This document shows, piece by piece, positions 26,550-36,669 of a DNA stretch of 64,000 bases. This DNA comes from Massilia putida. GTDB lineage: Bacteria > Pseudomonadota > Gammaproteobacteria > Burkholderiales > Burkholderiaceae_D. The stretch covers positions 310,001 to 374,000 of the forward strand of contig NZ_CP019038.1 in the NCBI RefSeq assembly GCF_001941825.1. Direction: 5' to 3'. A model generated the notes under the pieces. That model made no database searches. It worked only from the letters and a program-made list of their open reading frames with translations, and was not told the DNA's origin. Position 1 is the stretch's first letter. Each line of letters begins with the position of its first letter. Made by a program: the position numbers and the translations under genes.

Positions 26550-27739
26550 GCGGCCACCTTCAGTCTGGCCACGCTGGCGGCGATCGTCCTGTCTTCGATG
26601 TGCGAGCTGCGCAGCCAGTCGCGCACCAGCGCGGTGGCCTCGGCGTCGCCGCTGGCGGCCGCCGCTTCCGCCAGGATGCGCAGGTCGCCCGGTTCCTTCT
26701 GCACGGCCCAATTGGCCTTGGCCAGGCTGACCGCGGCCTTCGGGTTCTTGCGCAGGACGAGTTCGAAGCGCGCCTGCTCGCGCCGATGCACCGAATCGCC
26801 GCGCAGCATGGCGGCCTCGAAACGGTCGCGCAGTACGTCGGCCTCGGCGCCGGCTTCGGGCGAGCCGGTGGCCTGCAGCGCCAGGGCGTAGCGCAGCAGC
26901 AGCGCGTCGACCCGGGTCTTGTCCTTCAGCAGGCGCACGACTTCGGGCGCGCGTCCGTGGTCGAGCAGGAAGTCGGCATAGGCGCCCAGCAGGTAGCCAT
27001 CCGGGTCGCCCAGCGCCAGCGCCTGGCGGAAATGGGACTCGGCCTCGGCGTCGGCGCCGGCGCGTGCGGCCATCTCGGCCAGCAGGGTCTCGACCCAGAC
27101 CCGGACCGCCGGGTCGGCGAGCGGATGGCGCGCCTGCGCATCGAGCAGCTGGCGGTAGCTGGCCCCGAGCTGGCCGCTGACGCTGCCGACATTCGACAAA
27201 CAGGTCTGCACGACGAGGACCGGCGCGCGCGAGTACAGGCGCACGCAGCTCGCGCGCGCGGCGGCGAAGTTGCCGGTGACCGTCTGCACGGTGGCGCGGG
27301 TCAGCCAGGCTTGCACGTTGTCGCTGTCGCGCTTGACCGCCTGGTCGAGGTCGGCCAGCGCGGCCGGGAACTGGTGCGTGCTCTGGCGCAGGGTGGCGCG
27401 CAGGACCAGCACCGGTTCGGGCGGCGCCGGCTGCTTCCACCAGGGCGCCAGCGCCGCCTCGGCGTAGCCCAGGTAGCGCGGGTCGCCCTCGATCCGCGCC
27501 CGCTCGATGTAGCGCCGCGCCAGGTCGCTGGCCAGGTTCAGGTCATTGGGCGCGGCGTTCAGCGCACCGCGCAAGCGCCGCAGGTCGCGCTGGACCGGAT
27601 CGGCGCGGCTGGGCAGGCGCTCGACGACCTGGTTGCCGTCGGCCGGGATGTAGGGCGCCGCGCACGCCGGCCCTAGCCACGACAGGAGCGGCAGCGCGGC
27701 CGCGCACAGCCAGCGCATGGACACGATGCGCGCGGCCAT
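26546..27739 (-). CDS. TPR-repeat periplasmic protein
   Basis: 397 residues. A signal peptide covers about residues 8-27 (MRWLCAAALPLLSWLGPACA). Tetratricopeptide-like helical repeats fill the remainder (DLARRYIERARIEGDPRYLGYAEAALAPW, FPAALADLDQAVKRDSDNVQAWLTRATV, AESHFRQALALGDPDGYLLGAYADFLL). It should act as a protein-protein scaffold in the periplasm. Its start is TGATG-overlapped with the lipoprotein stop, and its stop overlaps the HupE start, so it is one translational unit within the operon. Confidence 0.82.
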   Translation of the reverse strand: MAARIVSMRWLCAAALPLLSWLGPACAAPYIPADGNQVVERLPSRADPVQRDLRRLRGALNAAPNDLNLASDLARRYIERARIEGDPRYLGYAEAALAPWWKQPAPPEPVLVLRATLRQSTHQFPAALADLDQAVKRDSDNVQAWLTRATVQTVTGNFAAARASCVRLYSRAPVLVVQTCLSNVGSVSGQLGASYRQLLDAQARHPLADPAVRVWVETLLAEMAARAGADAEAESHFRQALALGDPDGYLLGAYADFLLDHGRAPEVVRLLKDKTRVDALLLRYALALQATGSPEAGAEADVLRDRFEAAMLRGDSVHRREQARFELVLRKNPKAAVSLAKANWAVQKEPGDLRILAEAAAASGDAEATALVRDWLRSSHIEDRTIAASVARLKVAA

Positions 27740-28014
27740 CAGGGCCCGGTCAGCGCGATCGGCTCGACGTCTTCCGGCGTCGTCACGGTGACGCCGTCGG
27801 TCGCCGCCGGCTCCGTCGTATCGCTCTGGGTCGCCACCACCTGGCTCACGTAGCTGACGAAGGCATCGGTCACGGCCGGCGGCGGCGTGTTGCCGGTCGG
27901 CGGCGGCATGCTGCTGTTGTTGTTGTCGTCGTCATGATGATGACAGGCCGCCACCAGGGCCGCTGCCGCCAGGATGACGATCACGGACCGCTTTCGTGCA
28001 ATGGAATAGGTCAT
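27739..28014 (-). CDS. Small lipoprotein, hypothetical
   Basis: 91 residues. LVAAC at residues 19-23 is a lipobox, so Cys23 is probably lipidated and the mature protein anchored in a membrane. The linker after it is HHHDDDNNN-rich, which could bind metal ions, and the remainder is Thr/Pro/Val-rich with no known domain. It is second in the DUF4331 operon, 15 bases after the DUF4331 stop. Confidence 0.6.
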   Translation of the reverse strand: MTYSIARKRSVIVILAAAALVAACHHHDDDNNNSSMPPPTGNTPPPAVTDAFVSYVSQVVATQSDTTEPAATDGVTVTTPEDVEPIALTGP

Positions 28015-28029
28015 GATATTCCCCCATGT

Positions 28030-29523
28030 TTATTGGTTGCCCGGCAGCGGCGTGTTCAGGTAGGGGAAGGCCGCCTTGAAGTCGTTCGCGGTCTTGCGCA
28101 CGCCATCGGTCAGCTTGAGCCCGCCGGCCGGCGCATCGCTCGGCTTGCAACCCACGCCCAGGGCGTCGCCGGTGCCGGTCAACACGCACAGGGCGCCCAT
28201 CGCCACCCGCAGCGACACGTCGACCACGTCGTCACCCGGCCGGCGGCCGTTCGGGAAGCCGGCGTTGTCGCCACCCGCCACGCCGAGAGGATTTTGCGAG
28301 GCTTGCGGCGTCGGCGGCGTGCTGGTGTTCAGGCGCAGCATTTCGGACGGCACCACGTTCTTCGGCTGGTTGACGCCCGGCAGACCCTTGAGGAAGACGG
28401 TGACCAGGTCGTTACGCGGGAAGTTGGTCGGCGCCTTGGCGGACGGGAACAGGGTCTCGACCACGGTCGGCAGGACCGGATTGGTCACGTAGTTGATGAA
28501 TTGCGCGTCGTCTTTCGGCTTGGAGGTGTTGAAGCGGTCCTTGTCGTCCATGCCGATGACGACTTCGTTCACCAGCGGCATGCCGACGCGCGACACCTGC
28601 GCCCACGGGCCGCCTTCCTTGGTCGCGGTGTTGATGCCCGAGGCCGGCGCCGGGTTCAGCAACCGGCCCTGGCGCAGGCTGGCCGTCGCGTAGGCGCCGA
28701 TGACCGGTTCGCCTGCCGCGGTCAGGCAGGCGATCGGCACTTCGAGCGCGATGCTGCTGACATTCTTGCCTTCCAGGTCGTTCTTGTTGCCGCTGACTTC
28801 AGGGCCGAGCGGGTCGAGGTTGAACAGGTCGAAGATCTTGCCGACCGCGATGTAGAAGGGTTCCTTGCGCTGGCCGACGAATACGCGCCCGGTACCGCAG
28901 CCTGGGATGTTGATGCTGTACATATGCTGGTTCGCATAGGTCTCGTAGCCGCTGGTGCCACCGAAGGTCTTGTCGCCGATGTTGTCGACCGGCTTGTCGA
29001 ACGTAGTGTTGCCGTTTGCGGCGGCAAGGCGGGTCCGGGTACCTGCGCGGCGATCACCCTTGACCATGTCGATCGTGTAGGTCTCGCGCACGTTCAGCGA
29101 GGCAGGATTGACGCCTTGAATCGTCGAGGAATTGATCAAGGGGATCATCACCTGCTTGCCGCCTACGGTCAGCGCCGTATGTTTCGACGTGTTCGTGAAG
29201 CGAAACTGGAAGGTGATCTCTTCCTTGGCATCGCCATTGTTGTCGATGTGGATCTCGTAAAGCGCATTCTGGTCGAACTGGTAGAAGTTCGGGCCGCCTT
29301 GCGGATCCTGGAAGGGGATGAAGTTGGCGATAAGCGTCACATAATCCTGACGCCCAGATTCATAACTGCGGAACATGTAGAAGTCGGTACCGTCGACCTT
29401 CGGGTTATTGGTCAGGAATGGCGCTTCGCGGTGGCTGGATGCCTGGACCGGTCCGAAAGCTGCCGTAAGCACGAGCGCGGCTAGGCATACGGTTGGACGT
29501 AATGCTTTCTGCTTGTTAAACAT
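28030..29523 (-). CDS. DUF4331 domain-containing exported protein
   Basis: 497 residues from the ATG at 29523 (GGAGGAGGAG upstream; the longer frame start at 29577 has no site). A signal peptide ends near VQASSHREAP. DUF4331 motifs include SSHREAPFLTNNPKVDGTDFYMFRSYE, YVTLIANFIPFQDPQGGPNFYQFD, YEIHIDNNGDAKEEITFQFRF and the D-rich turns in FVGQRKEPFYIAVGKIFDLFN. It is a periplasmic or surface protein of unknown function, first in a five-gene operon with a lipoprotein, TPR protein, HupE/UreJ protein and TonB receptor. Confidence 0.87.
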   Translation of the reverse strand: MFNKQKALRPTVCLAALVLTAAFGPVQASSHREAPFLTNNPKVDGTDFYMFRSYESGRQDYVTLIANFIPFQDPQGGPNFYQFDQNALYEIHIDNNGDAKEEITFQFRFTNTSKHTALTVGGKQVMIPLINSSTIQGVNPASLNVRETYTIDMVKGDRRAGTRTRLAAANGNTTFDKPVDNIGDKTFGGTSGYETYANQHMYSINIPGCGTGRVFVGQRKEPFYIAVGKIFDLFNLDPLGPEVSGNKNDLEGKNVSSIALEVPIACLTAAGEPVIGAYATASLRQGRLLNPAPASGINTATKEGGPWAQVSRVGMPLVNEVVIGMDDKDRFNTSKPKDDAQFINYVTNPVLPTVVETLFPSAKAPTNFPRNDLVTVFLKGLPGVNQPKNVVPSEMLRLNTSTPPTPQASQNPLGVAGGDNAGFPNGRRPGDDVVDVSLRVAMGALCVLTGTGDALGVGCKPSDAPAGGLKLTDGVRKTANDFKAAFPYLNTPLPGNQ

Positions 29524-29680
29524 AACTCTCCTCCTCCAAAATTGGTAGATTTGCTTACATTTGTATTTATTACACATAGATTGTGCGGCAATGCGCAGTC
29601 CGCACGATTGGATTTGACAGAAATATTTACAACGGCGGCGACGCGTTTGCCTGCGGCTTGTTCGCGTCGGCCTCCGCTAC

Positions 29681-29739
29681 TCACCTCGGCATCAGTACCC
29701 GGTCGATGACTTGGATCACGCCGTTCGACTGGTACACGT
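29681..29739 (-). pseudogene. Fasciclin-domain protein, C-terminal remnant
   Basis: The last 19 codons before the TGA at 29681-29683 read VYQSNGVIQVIDRVLMPR, the conserved C-terminal strand of a fasciclin (FAS1) domain. Everything upstream was replaced by the IS5-family element that begins at 29740. It sits just upstream of, and in the same direction as, the DUF4331 operon. Fasciclin proteins are commonly found beside DUF4331 genes, so it was probably the first gene of that locus. Confidence 0.8.
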
Positions 29740-30782
29740 GGCTCTGTTGCACAAATAAAGAAAAGGCGAGTTTGGTTGTCGGTCGACGCACTTATGGCAT
29801 AGAGACCGTAACGGGCGTGCCGAGGCGCGTAAAGCGATTCAGCACTGCAGCGCGCACTTGCAGCTCAGCGACCTGACGATCGAAGTCTCGCGCCATGATG
29901 CGTTCACCGAGCAGCTTGAAGCAACGCATTTTGGTCTCAACCAAACTTCGTCGGTGGTAGCCGCTCCACTTTTTCCATATGGCCCGCCCAAGGCGACGCG
30001 TCGCCCGCAGGATCTCGTTTCGCGCCTCGGCACCGCGGCGGTTTGTCTTCCAGGGTTTGGCATTCCTCCTGGTCGGGATGACGGCCTGAGCCAAGCGCTC
30101 GGCAATGGCTTCATGACAGGCTTTGGTGTCGTACGCCCCGTCACCGCTGACGGCAGAGATCTGCTCGTCGATAGGGATCTGATCCAGTAGATCCGGCAGC
30201 ACAGGCGCGTCGCCAATACTGTTGTCCGTCACTTCCATCGCCCGAATCTCGAGCGTGGCCGCATCAATCCCCAGATGCACCTTACGCCATTGGCGGCGAT
30301 AGTCGGCGCCATGCTTCTTTGTCTTCCATTCGCCTTCGCCCAGCATCTTGATGCCTGTGCTGTCCACCAGCAGATGCAAGCCCGTTGTGGTCGGGGCGAC
30401 TTCGATCGTCACCTGCAGCGTCTTCTGCCGACGGCTTACCGTGCTGTAGTCTGGCACCGGCCAGTCAAGCCCTGCCAGATGCAAAAGGCTTTCTGTCATC
30501 CCCATGGCCTGACGTAACGGTAAGTTGAACAAGCATTTGATGCTCAGACAGAATTGAATAGCTTGGTCACTGAAGGTCGGACTACGTCCACGCTTGCCAC
30601 TTGCCTGGCCGTGCCAGTTCATCGTTGGGTCGAGCCAGATGAGTAGTGAGCCGCGTGACTTCAGCGCTGCGTTGTACGCCTTCCAGTTCGTTGTTCGGTA
30701 CTTCCGAGGAGCGGGTTTCATGCACCAAGGCTACCTGACTCTCTGATGCCATGTCGTCTCACTGGATTTATGTAACAGAGCC
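29740..30782 (-). mobile_element. IS5-family insertion sequence (IS903-like group)
   Basis: Terminal inverted repeats: GGCTCTGTTGCACAAATA at 29740 and the complement of GGCTCTGTTACATAAATCC ending at 30782, total 1043 bp. One transposase gene with an intact DDE triad fills it. No direct target repeat flanks it (left flank and right flank differ), so the original insertion probably suffered an adjacent deletion, which explains the fasciclin truncation. Confidence 0.9.
29792..30721 (-). CDS. IS5-family transposase
   Basis: 309 residues. A DUF772-like N-terminal domain (FSDQAIQFCLSIKCLFNLPLRQAMGMTESLL) precedes the DDE core: LLVDSTGIKMLGEGEW holds the first Asp, AVSGDGAYDTKACHEAIAERLAQAVIPTRRNA the second, and RRSLVETKMRCFKLLGER the Glu. 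Length and motifs match IS903-type IS5 transposases. It appears complete. Confidence 0.93.
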   Translation of the reverse strand: MKPAPRKYRTTNWKAYNAALKSRGSLLIWLDPTMNWHGQASGKRGRSPTFSDQAIQFCLSIKCLFNLPLRQAMGMTESLLHLAGLDWPVPDYSTVSRRQKTLQVTIEVAPTTTGLHLLVDSTGIKMLGEGEWKTKKHGADYRRQWRKVHLGIDAATLEIRAMEVTDNSIGDAPVLPDLLDQIPIDEQISAVSGDGAYDTKACHEAIAERLAQAVIPTRRNAKPWKTNRRGAEARNEILRATRRLGRAIWKKWSGYHRRSLVETKMRCFKLLGERIMARDFDRQVAELQVRAAVLNRFTRLGTPVTVSMP

Positions 30783-30911
30783 CCGGCAAAGCGTAAACGA
30801 TGTTTTCCGGTTGCGCTTAGCCTCCGAGACGACGCGAATTACGAACGTCTCATGCATTTCCCGATACTGTCGCAACGTTTTGCTGGCGTCAAACCTCAGT
30901 GCATCCTTCTC

Positions 30912-31250
30912 TTACCCGTTGGTGGCTCCCATATTCCGGCATTCCTGGGCGCAGCGGTGGCAAACCGACGCGCATTCCTGGCAGTGCTGTGCCTGGTGTT
31001 TGGCGCACTCGTCCGCGCAAGCTTCGCAGATCTCAGCGCACAGCTGGCAAATTTGCATGGCGTGCTCGCTGGACCGGCTCATGAGCTGGGCGGCCAGGCG
31101 GCATACTGCCGCGCATTCATCGTCCAGTTCAATGCAGCGCGCCATCATCTTCGGATCCGGCTCATGCAGGCAGGCTGCGACGCAGGTGTCGCAAGCCTGG
31201 GCACACTGGTAACAAGCCTGGATGCACGATTGGAACTGATTTTGATTCAT
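30912..31250 (-). CDS. Cys-rich four-helix-bundle copper-binding protein (DUF326/Csp-like)
   Basis: 112 residues with 19 Cys in CxxxC/CxxC pairs (CIQACYQCAQACDTCVAAC, CIELDDECAAVC, CQLCAEICEACADEC, CQECASVCHRCAQEC), no signal peptide. It is a paralogue of the protein at 18504-18833, with the same Cys count and spacing. Downstream of, and co-directional with, the cusCBA-F operon, and probably co-regulated by copper. Such proteins store or detoxify Cu(I) in the cytoplasm. An AGGAGAAAG ribosome site precedes the ATG. Confidence 0.88.
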   Translation of the reverse strand: MNQNQFQSCIQACYQCAQACDTCVAACLHEPDPKMMARCIELDDECAAVCRLAAQLMSRSSEHAMQICQLCAEICEACADECAKHQAQHCQECASVCHRCAQECRNMGATNG

Positions 31251-31351
31251 GATCTTTCTCCTTGAAGGTTGGTTGACAGGTCACCTCATTCAGGACTTCG
31301 CACGCCTCGTGACGTGTCGCGTGTTTGCGGATGTCGATAGTGTCCGTAGGC

Positions 31352-31370
31352 GCCGCCGCGCTGCGGCGGC
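31352..31370 (-). terminator. GC-rich hairpin downstream of the cus operon
   Basis: GCCGCCGC (31352-31359) pairs perfectly with GCGGCGGC (31363-31370) around a 3-base loop, 54 bases past the CusF-like stop and upstream of the Csp-like gene. No T run follows, so it may be an attenuating or RNA-stabilising hairpin rather than a full terminator. Confidence 0.35.
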
Positions 31371-31423
31371 ACCATTCGCGACGGACGATGCCGAGTACGG
31401 TCCATCCGTCGTGCCTGCGGCGC

Positions 31424-31882
31424 TTACTTCACCGCCGCAATAACGTACTTGCCATCTTGCTGCACGATCTCGACGTCGACTTTCTTGCCGACCGAAAGCT
31501 TGTCGAACAGAGCATTGTCTTTCACGGCAAAGCCCATCGTCATGGCCGGCCAGTTCAGGCTTTTGACCGGACCATGCGCGAGCGTCACAGTTCCCTCGGT
31601 CGGGTCGGCCGATTTCACCGTACCGATGGCCTCATGGCGGGTCGTCTTTGCATCGTTGGCTGCCTGCTGCGTGTTCATGCTCTTCATCATGTCCGGACAC
31701 GACTTGGCATCCGTGTTGTGCATGTCCATGCCCTTCATATTCATGCCTTTCATGTCCATGCCCTTCATCATGTTATGGCACGATTTCTTGCTCATGCCGG
31801 TTTGGCTCGGCTGTGCTTGTGCTGCGCTTAGGCTAGATACGGAAACGGCGAGCATCGTCGCGATCAAGGTGTGATATTTCAT
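31424..31882 (-). CDS. cusF: CusF-like periplasmic copper-binding protein, Met/His-rich
   Basis: 152 residues from the ATG at 31882 (AAAGGAAA site). A signal peptide ends at AQAQ. Then comes a Met/His/Lys segment with repeated HNMMKGMDMKGMNMKGMDMH units that should bind Cu(I) or Ag(I). The C-terminal 75 residues are a CusF/DUF1539-like OB fold (AIGTVKSADPTEGTVTLAHGPV, then LNWPAMTMGFAV with the Trp/Met ligand set of CusF). It probably hands Cu(I) to the CusCBA pump. Last structural gene of the cus operon. Confidence 0.85.
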   Translation of the reverse strand: MKYHTLIATMLAVSVSSLSAAQAQPSQTGMSKKSCHNMMKGMDMKGMNMKGMDMHNTDAKSCPDMMKSMNTQQAANDAKTTRHEAIGTVKSADPTEGTVTLAHGPVKSLNWPAMTMGFAVKDNALFDKLSVGKKVDVEIVQQDGKYVIAAVK

Positions 31883-31960
31883 CATATTTCCTTTCAAATA
31901 TCAGTTGAGGTGAGAGTAAGGTCGCAGACCCAGCTGCGCAGATGCCGCATGCCCGCCGCA

Positions 31961-34900
31961 CTATTTCGCATGAGTCGTTCGCTCCTCCGTTGCAGGTGCC
32001 TGGCGCCTCGCGTGCATGCGCCGTGCCTGGCGGCGGCGCAGCAGCAGGTAAGCCGCAGGCACCACGAACATCGACAACAGCGGTGCCGTCACCATACCGC
32101 CAACCATCGGCGCGGCGATTCGCTGCATGACTTCGGATCCGGTCCCGGCGCCGATCATGATCGGCACGAGACCCGCGACGATGACCGCGACCGTCATCGC
32201 CTTCGGCCGCACGCGCAGGACGGCGCCTTCGCGGATCGCGTCGACCAGGTCGGCTTCGCTGTCGCGTCCCGCCGCGACGCGTGCCTCCCACGCTTGCTTC
32301 AGGTACAGCAGCATGATTACGCCGAATTCGGCCGCCACGCCGGCCAGGGCAATGAAGCCGACGCCGCTTGGCACTGAAAGGTTGTGCCCGAGGAGCCACA
32401 GCAGCCACACGCCGCCGGCCAGCGCGAACGGCAGGGTGGCCATGATGAGAGCGGCTTCGTCGAAGCGATTAAAGGTGAAATAGAGCAGCACGAAGATGAT
32501 CGCCAGCGTGACCGGAACCACGATCTTCAGCTTCGCCGTCGCGCGCTCCAGGTACTCGAACTGGCCGGACCACGATACCGAATAGCCGGGCGGCAGCTTG
32601 ACTTCGCTGGCGACGACCTGTTGCATGTCGCGCACTGCGGAACTGAGGTCGCGGCCGCGAATGTCGACGTAGACCCAGCCCGACAGGCGCGCGTTCTCGC
32701 TCTTGAGCATCGGTGGTCCATCGTCGATCCGGATGGCCGCGACATCCCCGAGCCGGATCTGCGCGCCGCGTTCGGTCAGGACGGGCAGCTCGCGCAGCTT
32801 CTCGACCGAATCGCGCACCTCGCGCGGATATCGGACGCTGATCGGAAAACGCTGCAGACCCTCGACCGTCTCACCGATGTTGTCTCCGCCGATCGCGGAC
32901 GACACAACGCTTTGGACGTCGGCGATGCTCAGGCCGTAGCGCGCGGCGGTCTCCCGGTCGATCTTCACGTCGATGTAGCGTCCTCCGTTAAGACGCTCGG
33001 CCAGTGCCGATGACACGCCCGGCACTTTTTTCACGGCACGCTCAATCTCGCCGGTGATGCGGTCGATGACTTTCAGATCGGTACCGGCAACTTTGACGCC
33101 GACTGGACTCTTGATGCCGGTGGCGAGCATGTCGATGCGATTGCGGATGGGCGGCACCCAGACATTCGACAGGCCCGGGACCTTGACGATGCTGTCCAGT
33201 TCCTCGACCAGCTTGTCAGGAGTGATGCCAGGGCGCCACTGGTCGCGTGGCTTGAGCTGTATCGTCGTCTCGAACATTTCCAGCGGCGCCGGATCGGTGG
33301 CCGATTCCGCGCGGCCGGCCTTGCCGAATACGCTCTGTACTTCGGGAACCGTCTTGATTAGGCGATCGGTCTGCTGCAAGAGTTCGGCCGCCTTGCCGAT
33401 CCCGAGACCTGGCAGGGCCGAGGGCATGTACAGCAGGTCGCCTTCGTCGAGCGCCGGCATGAATTCGCCACCCAGGCGCGACAGCGGCCAGGCAGTCGCA
33501 GCAGCGATCAGACCCGCGACAACGAGGACGGTCTTCGGACGCCGCAAGACGCGTTCGAGCAGCGGACGATACAACCGGATCAGGCCGCGGTTGAGCGGAT
33601 TGCTCTGCTCGTCCGGGATGCGGCCGCGGATCAAGTAGCCCATCAACACCGGAATCAGCGTCACGGCCAGGCCTGCTGCTGCGGCCATCGCATAGGTCTT
33701 GGTGAACGCCAGCGGCGAGAACAGCTTGCCTTCCTGCGCTTCGAGCGTGAACACCGGCACGAACGACAGCACGATGATCAGCAGCGAGAAGAACAATGCC
33801 GGACCGACCTCGGCCGCCGCATCGCCGATCACACGCCAGTGGTCGTCGCCGGCGAGCTTTTCGCCGGGATGGGCATGATTCCACGCTTCGATATGCTTGT
33901 GCGCATTTTCGATCATGACCACGGCCGCATCGACCATCGCGCCGATCGCGATCGCAATCCCGCCGAGCGACATGATGTTCGCATTCACATCCTGGTAGTA
34001 CATGACGAGGTAAGACGCGAGGATGCCGATCGGCAGCGACACGATCGCCACCAGCGCCGACCGCAGATGAAACAGGAAGATCGCGCAGACCAGTGCGACC
34101 ACGATGAATTCCTCGATCAGCTTGTGTTCGAGGTTGGCGACGGCGCGCTTGATGAGGCTCGACCGGTCGTAGGTCGGCACGATCTGGACACCCGGTGGCA
34201 GGCTCGACTTGAGTTTCTCGAGCTTCGCCTTGACCGCGTCGATTGTCTCGAGCGCATTCTTCCCGGAGCGCATGACGATCACTCCGCCTGCCACTTCGCC
34301 TTCGCCATTCAGTTCCGCGATGCCGCGCCGCATCTCCGGGCCGATCTGGATTCGGGCGACGTCACCGAGCCGTACCGGCACACCGGCCTCGCTGGTCCTC
34401 AGGGGAATCTTGCGAAAATCGTCGAGCGATTGCAGATAGCCGGACGCGCGCACCATGTATTCGGTTTCGCCCAGTTCCAGTACCGAGCCACCGGTTTCCT
34501 GGTTCGCCTTCTGCACGGCGTCGATGATCCTGGCGTGTGAAATATTGAAGGCGCGCATTTTGTCAGGATCGAGCTGGATTTGGTACTGCTTGACCATGCC
34601 GCCGATGCTGGCGACTTCCGACACGTTCGGCACCGCCTTCAGCTCGTATTTCAGGAACCAGTCCTGCAGGGCGCGTAATTCTGACAGGTCGAGCTTGCCG
34701 CTCTTGTCGACGAGTGCGTATTCGTACACCCAGCCCACCCCGGTGGCGTCCGGCCCGAGCGATGGTTTCGCTTGCGGCGGCAGGCGCGACTGCACCTGAT
34801 TGAGGTATTCGAGAACCCGCGAACGCGCCCAGTAGGGATCGGTGCCGTCGTCGAACAGGATGTAGACGAACGAGTCGCCGAAAAAGGAATAGCCGCGTAC

Positions 34901-35143
34901 CGTCTTCGCTCCCGGCACGGACAGCATGGTCGTCGTCAATGGATACGTGACCTGGTTCTCGACGATCTGCGGCGCCTGGCCCGGATAGGTGGTGCGGATG
35001 ATCACCTGCGTATCCGACAAGTCCGGGATGGCGTCGAGTGGCGTTTTCGACAAGGCACAGACACCCCAGCCTGTCAGGCCGACAGTGGCAAGCAAGACCA
35101 GGAAGCGGTTGACGATGGACCAGCGGATTAATTTTTCAATCAT
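31961..35143 (-). CDS. cusA: Cu(I)/Ag(I) efflux RND pump, CusA family
   Basis: 1060 residues, full length for a heavy-metal RND pump. N-terminal [95 protein letters not shown] and the TM4 motif [26 protein letters not shown] match CusA/SilA. The proton-relay Asp is within [11 protein letters not shown]. The gene overlaps cusB by 4 bases (ATGA at 35140-35143). It exports Cu(I)/Ag(I) across the envelope with CusB and CusC. Confidence 0.94.
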   Translation of the reverse strand: MIEKLIRWSIVNRFLVLLATVGLTGWGVCALSKTPLDAIPDLSDTQVIIRTTYPGQAPQIVENQVTYPLTTTMLSVPGAKTVRGYSFFGDSFVYILFDDGTDPYWARSRVLEYLNQVQSRLPPQAKPSLGPDATGVGWVYEYALVDKSGKLDLSELRALQDWFLKYELKAVPNVSEVASIGGMVKQYQIQLDPDKMRAFNISHARIIDAVQKANQETGGSVLELGETEYMVRASGYLQSLDDFRKIPLRTSEAGVPVRLGDVARIQIGPEMRRGIAELNGEGEVAGGVIVMRSGKNALETIDAVKAKLEKLKSSLPPGVQIVPTYDRSSLIKRAVANLEHKLIEEFIVVALVCAIFLFHLRSALVAIVSLPIGILASYLVMYYQDVNANIMSLGGIAIAIGAMVDAAVVMIENAHKHIEAWNHAHPGEKLAGDDHWRVIGDAAAEVGPALFFSLLIIVLSFVPVFTLEAQEGKLFSPLAFTKTYAMAAAAGLAVTLIPVLMGYLIRGRIPDEQSNPLNRGLIRLYRPLLERVLRRPKTVLVVAGLIAAATAWPLSRLGGEFMPALDEGDLLYMPSALPGLGIGKAAELLQQTDRLIKTVPEVQSVFGKAGRAESATDPAPLEMFETTIQLKPRDQWRPGITPDKLVEELDSIVKVPGLSNVWVPPIRNRIDMLATGIKSPVGVKVAGTDLKVIDRITGEIERAVKKVPGVSSALAERLNGGRYIDVKIDRETAARYGLSIADVQSVVSSAIGGDNIGETVEGLQRFPISVRYPREVRDSVEKLRELPVLTERGAQIRLGDVAAIRIDDGPPMLKSENARLSGWVYVDIRGRDLSSAVRDMQQVVASEVKLPPGYSVSWSGQFEYLERATAKLKIVVPVTLAIIFVLLYFTFNRFDEAALIMATLPFALAGGVWLLWLLGHNLSVPSGVGFIALAGVAAEFGVIMLLYLKQAWEARVAAGRDSEADLVDAIREGAVLRVRPKAMTVAVIVAGLVPIMIGAGTGSEVMQRIAAPMVGGMVTAPLLSMFVVPAAYLLLRRRQARRMHARRQAPATEERTTHAK

Positions 35144-36669
35144 TTGCCGTCTCCGCTACCAGCATGCTTGTAGGCTGGCGTGATCTTCACGATCTGGTAG
35201 TCTCCTGCCGGCGTCTGGCGAATCTCGAACGTGACTTGGCTGCCAACTGCGATATCGCGCGGCAAATCACCCCGCGGGAGCTTGAACGGCATCGTCATCG
35301 GTCCCCATTGCAGCGTCGGGATCGCCTCGTGCGACAGTGTGATACTGTCGGGATCGATCTTCTCGACGCGGCCGCGGCCGTGGTGCGTCGGGGCGGCAGC
35401 CGGTTTAGCGGCATCGGCGTCACCCGCATCACCCATGCGCGCGGTCGCGCCCTTGAGACTGGCTTCCGAGTCGACCAGGAACTGCCCGGATGCGACGACC
35501 TTCTGGCCGGACGACAGGCCACTGCGGATCTCGGTCTGGCCATTGGCTTCGCTTCCCGTTTCCACCTCGACCGGAGCGAACTTCCCATTCTCGCTCGCAA
35601 CGAACACGACGCTGCGCGTGCCGGTCTGGATCACGGCCTCGCTCGGCACAAGCAAGACGGCCTTGCGCGCGGCCGGAGTCAGGCTCACGGTCGCGAACAT
35701 GCCGGGCACCAGCCGGCCTTGCGGGTTGGCGAGCTCGATGCGCGCCTTCAATGTGCGCGTGGTCGGATCGATTTCAGGCAGGATCGCGCCGACCTTGCCT
35801 TGGAACGTCATACCCGGCCAGGCGGCGGCGCGTGCCTCGACGGCGCTGCCAGGACGTACCTGGGCGGCTGCGGCTTCAGGAATCTCGGCATTCACCCAGA
35901 CGGTGGACAGACCATTGATGCGGTAGAGCGGAGCACCGGACATGATTGTCATGCCCTCGCGCACGGCAAGCTCGGCCACCACGCCGGACACTGGCGCTGT
36001 GATCGTCAAACGTGGATGTACCCTGCCACTTTTCTCGATTTGACGGATCTGCTCCTCCGTCATGCCGGCCAGGCGCATGCGCTGGCGCGCCGCGTCGGCC
36101 AGATCCGCCGACATGCGGCGCGCTGCCAGGTAATCTTCCTGCGCCGCCACCCAGTCTGGGACGTAGATATCGGCCAGCGCCTGGCCCTTGCGGACACGGT
36201 CGAGTGGCGCCCGTACGTAGAGGCGTTCGACATATCCGTTGGCACGGGTCTGCACAAGGTAGAGATCGCGTTCGTTCCAGGCCACGCTGCCCACCGATTC
36301 AACGGTAGTAGCAAGGCTGCCTTCCCTGACTTCGGCCGTCCGGATGCCGAGGTTTTGCTGTACGCGCGGACTGATTGCGACTTTGCCGTCGTCGCCGGCT
36401 TCGTCGGCATACACCGGCACGAGCTGCATGTCCATGAAGGGCGACTTGCCCGGCTTGTCGAATTTCTGGCCGGGCACCATCGGGTCGTGCCAGTACAGCA
36501 CCTTCCTGCCGCCCTGCCCTGCCTGCACGCTGCCGCCACCGGCCGCAACGGATGCCGTGGACGACGCATTCCGACTGCCCCTGACCAACCCGACGCGATA
36601 GGTGCCGTAACCGACGACAGCGGCAAGTACGATCCCGCCGATCGCCGGCAACATCGTCTGGCGCCTCAT
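35140..36669 (-). CDS. cusB: Efflux RND periplasmic adaptor, CusB family, with C-terminal CusF-like domain
   Basis: 509 residues. An N-terminal membrane anchor/signal is followed by a heavy-metal-binding domain ([33 protein letters not shown]), barrel-sandwich/lipoyl and beta-barrel parts ([91 protein letters not shown]). A fused C-terminal CusF-like domain ([19 protein letters not shown]) carries the Trp/Met ligands. Adaptor of the CusABC channel. Stop and start overlap with cusA and with the outer-membrane gene by ATGA, so all three are coupled. Confidence 0.92.
   Translation of the reverse strand: MRRQTMLPAIGGIVLAAVVGYGTYRVGLVRGSRNASSTASVAAGGGSVQAGQGGRKVLYWHDPMVPGQKFDKPGKSPFMDMQLVPVYADEAGDDGKVAISPRVQQNLGIRTAEVREGSLATTVESVGSVAWNERDLYLVQTRANGYVERLYVRAPLDRVRKGQALADIYVPDWVAAQEDYLAARRMSADLADAARQRMRLAGMTEEQIRQIEKSGRVHPRLTITAPVSGVVAELAVREGMTIMSGAPLYRINGLSTVWVNAEIPEAAAAQVRPGSAVEARAAAWPGMTFQGKVGAILPEIDPTTRTLKARIELANPQGRLVPGMFATVSLTPAARKAVLLVPSEAVIQTGTRSVVFVASENGKFAPVEVETGSEANGQTEIRSGLSSGQKVVASGQFLVDSEASLKGATARMGDAGDADAAKPAAAPTHHGRGRVEKIDPDSITLSHEAIPTLQWGPMTMPFKLPRGDLPRDIAVGSQVTFEIRQTPAGDYQIVKITPAYKHAGSGDGK

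Noticed and set aside
27934..29484. A 516-codon plus frame opposite DUF4331
   Set aside because: Shadow frame; sense strand has signal peptide and domain.
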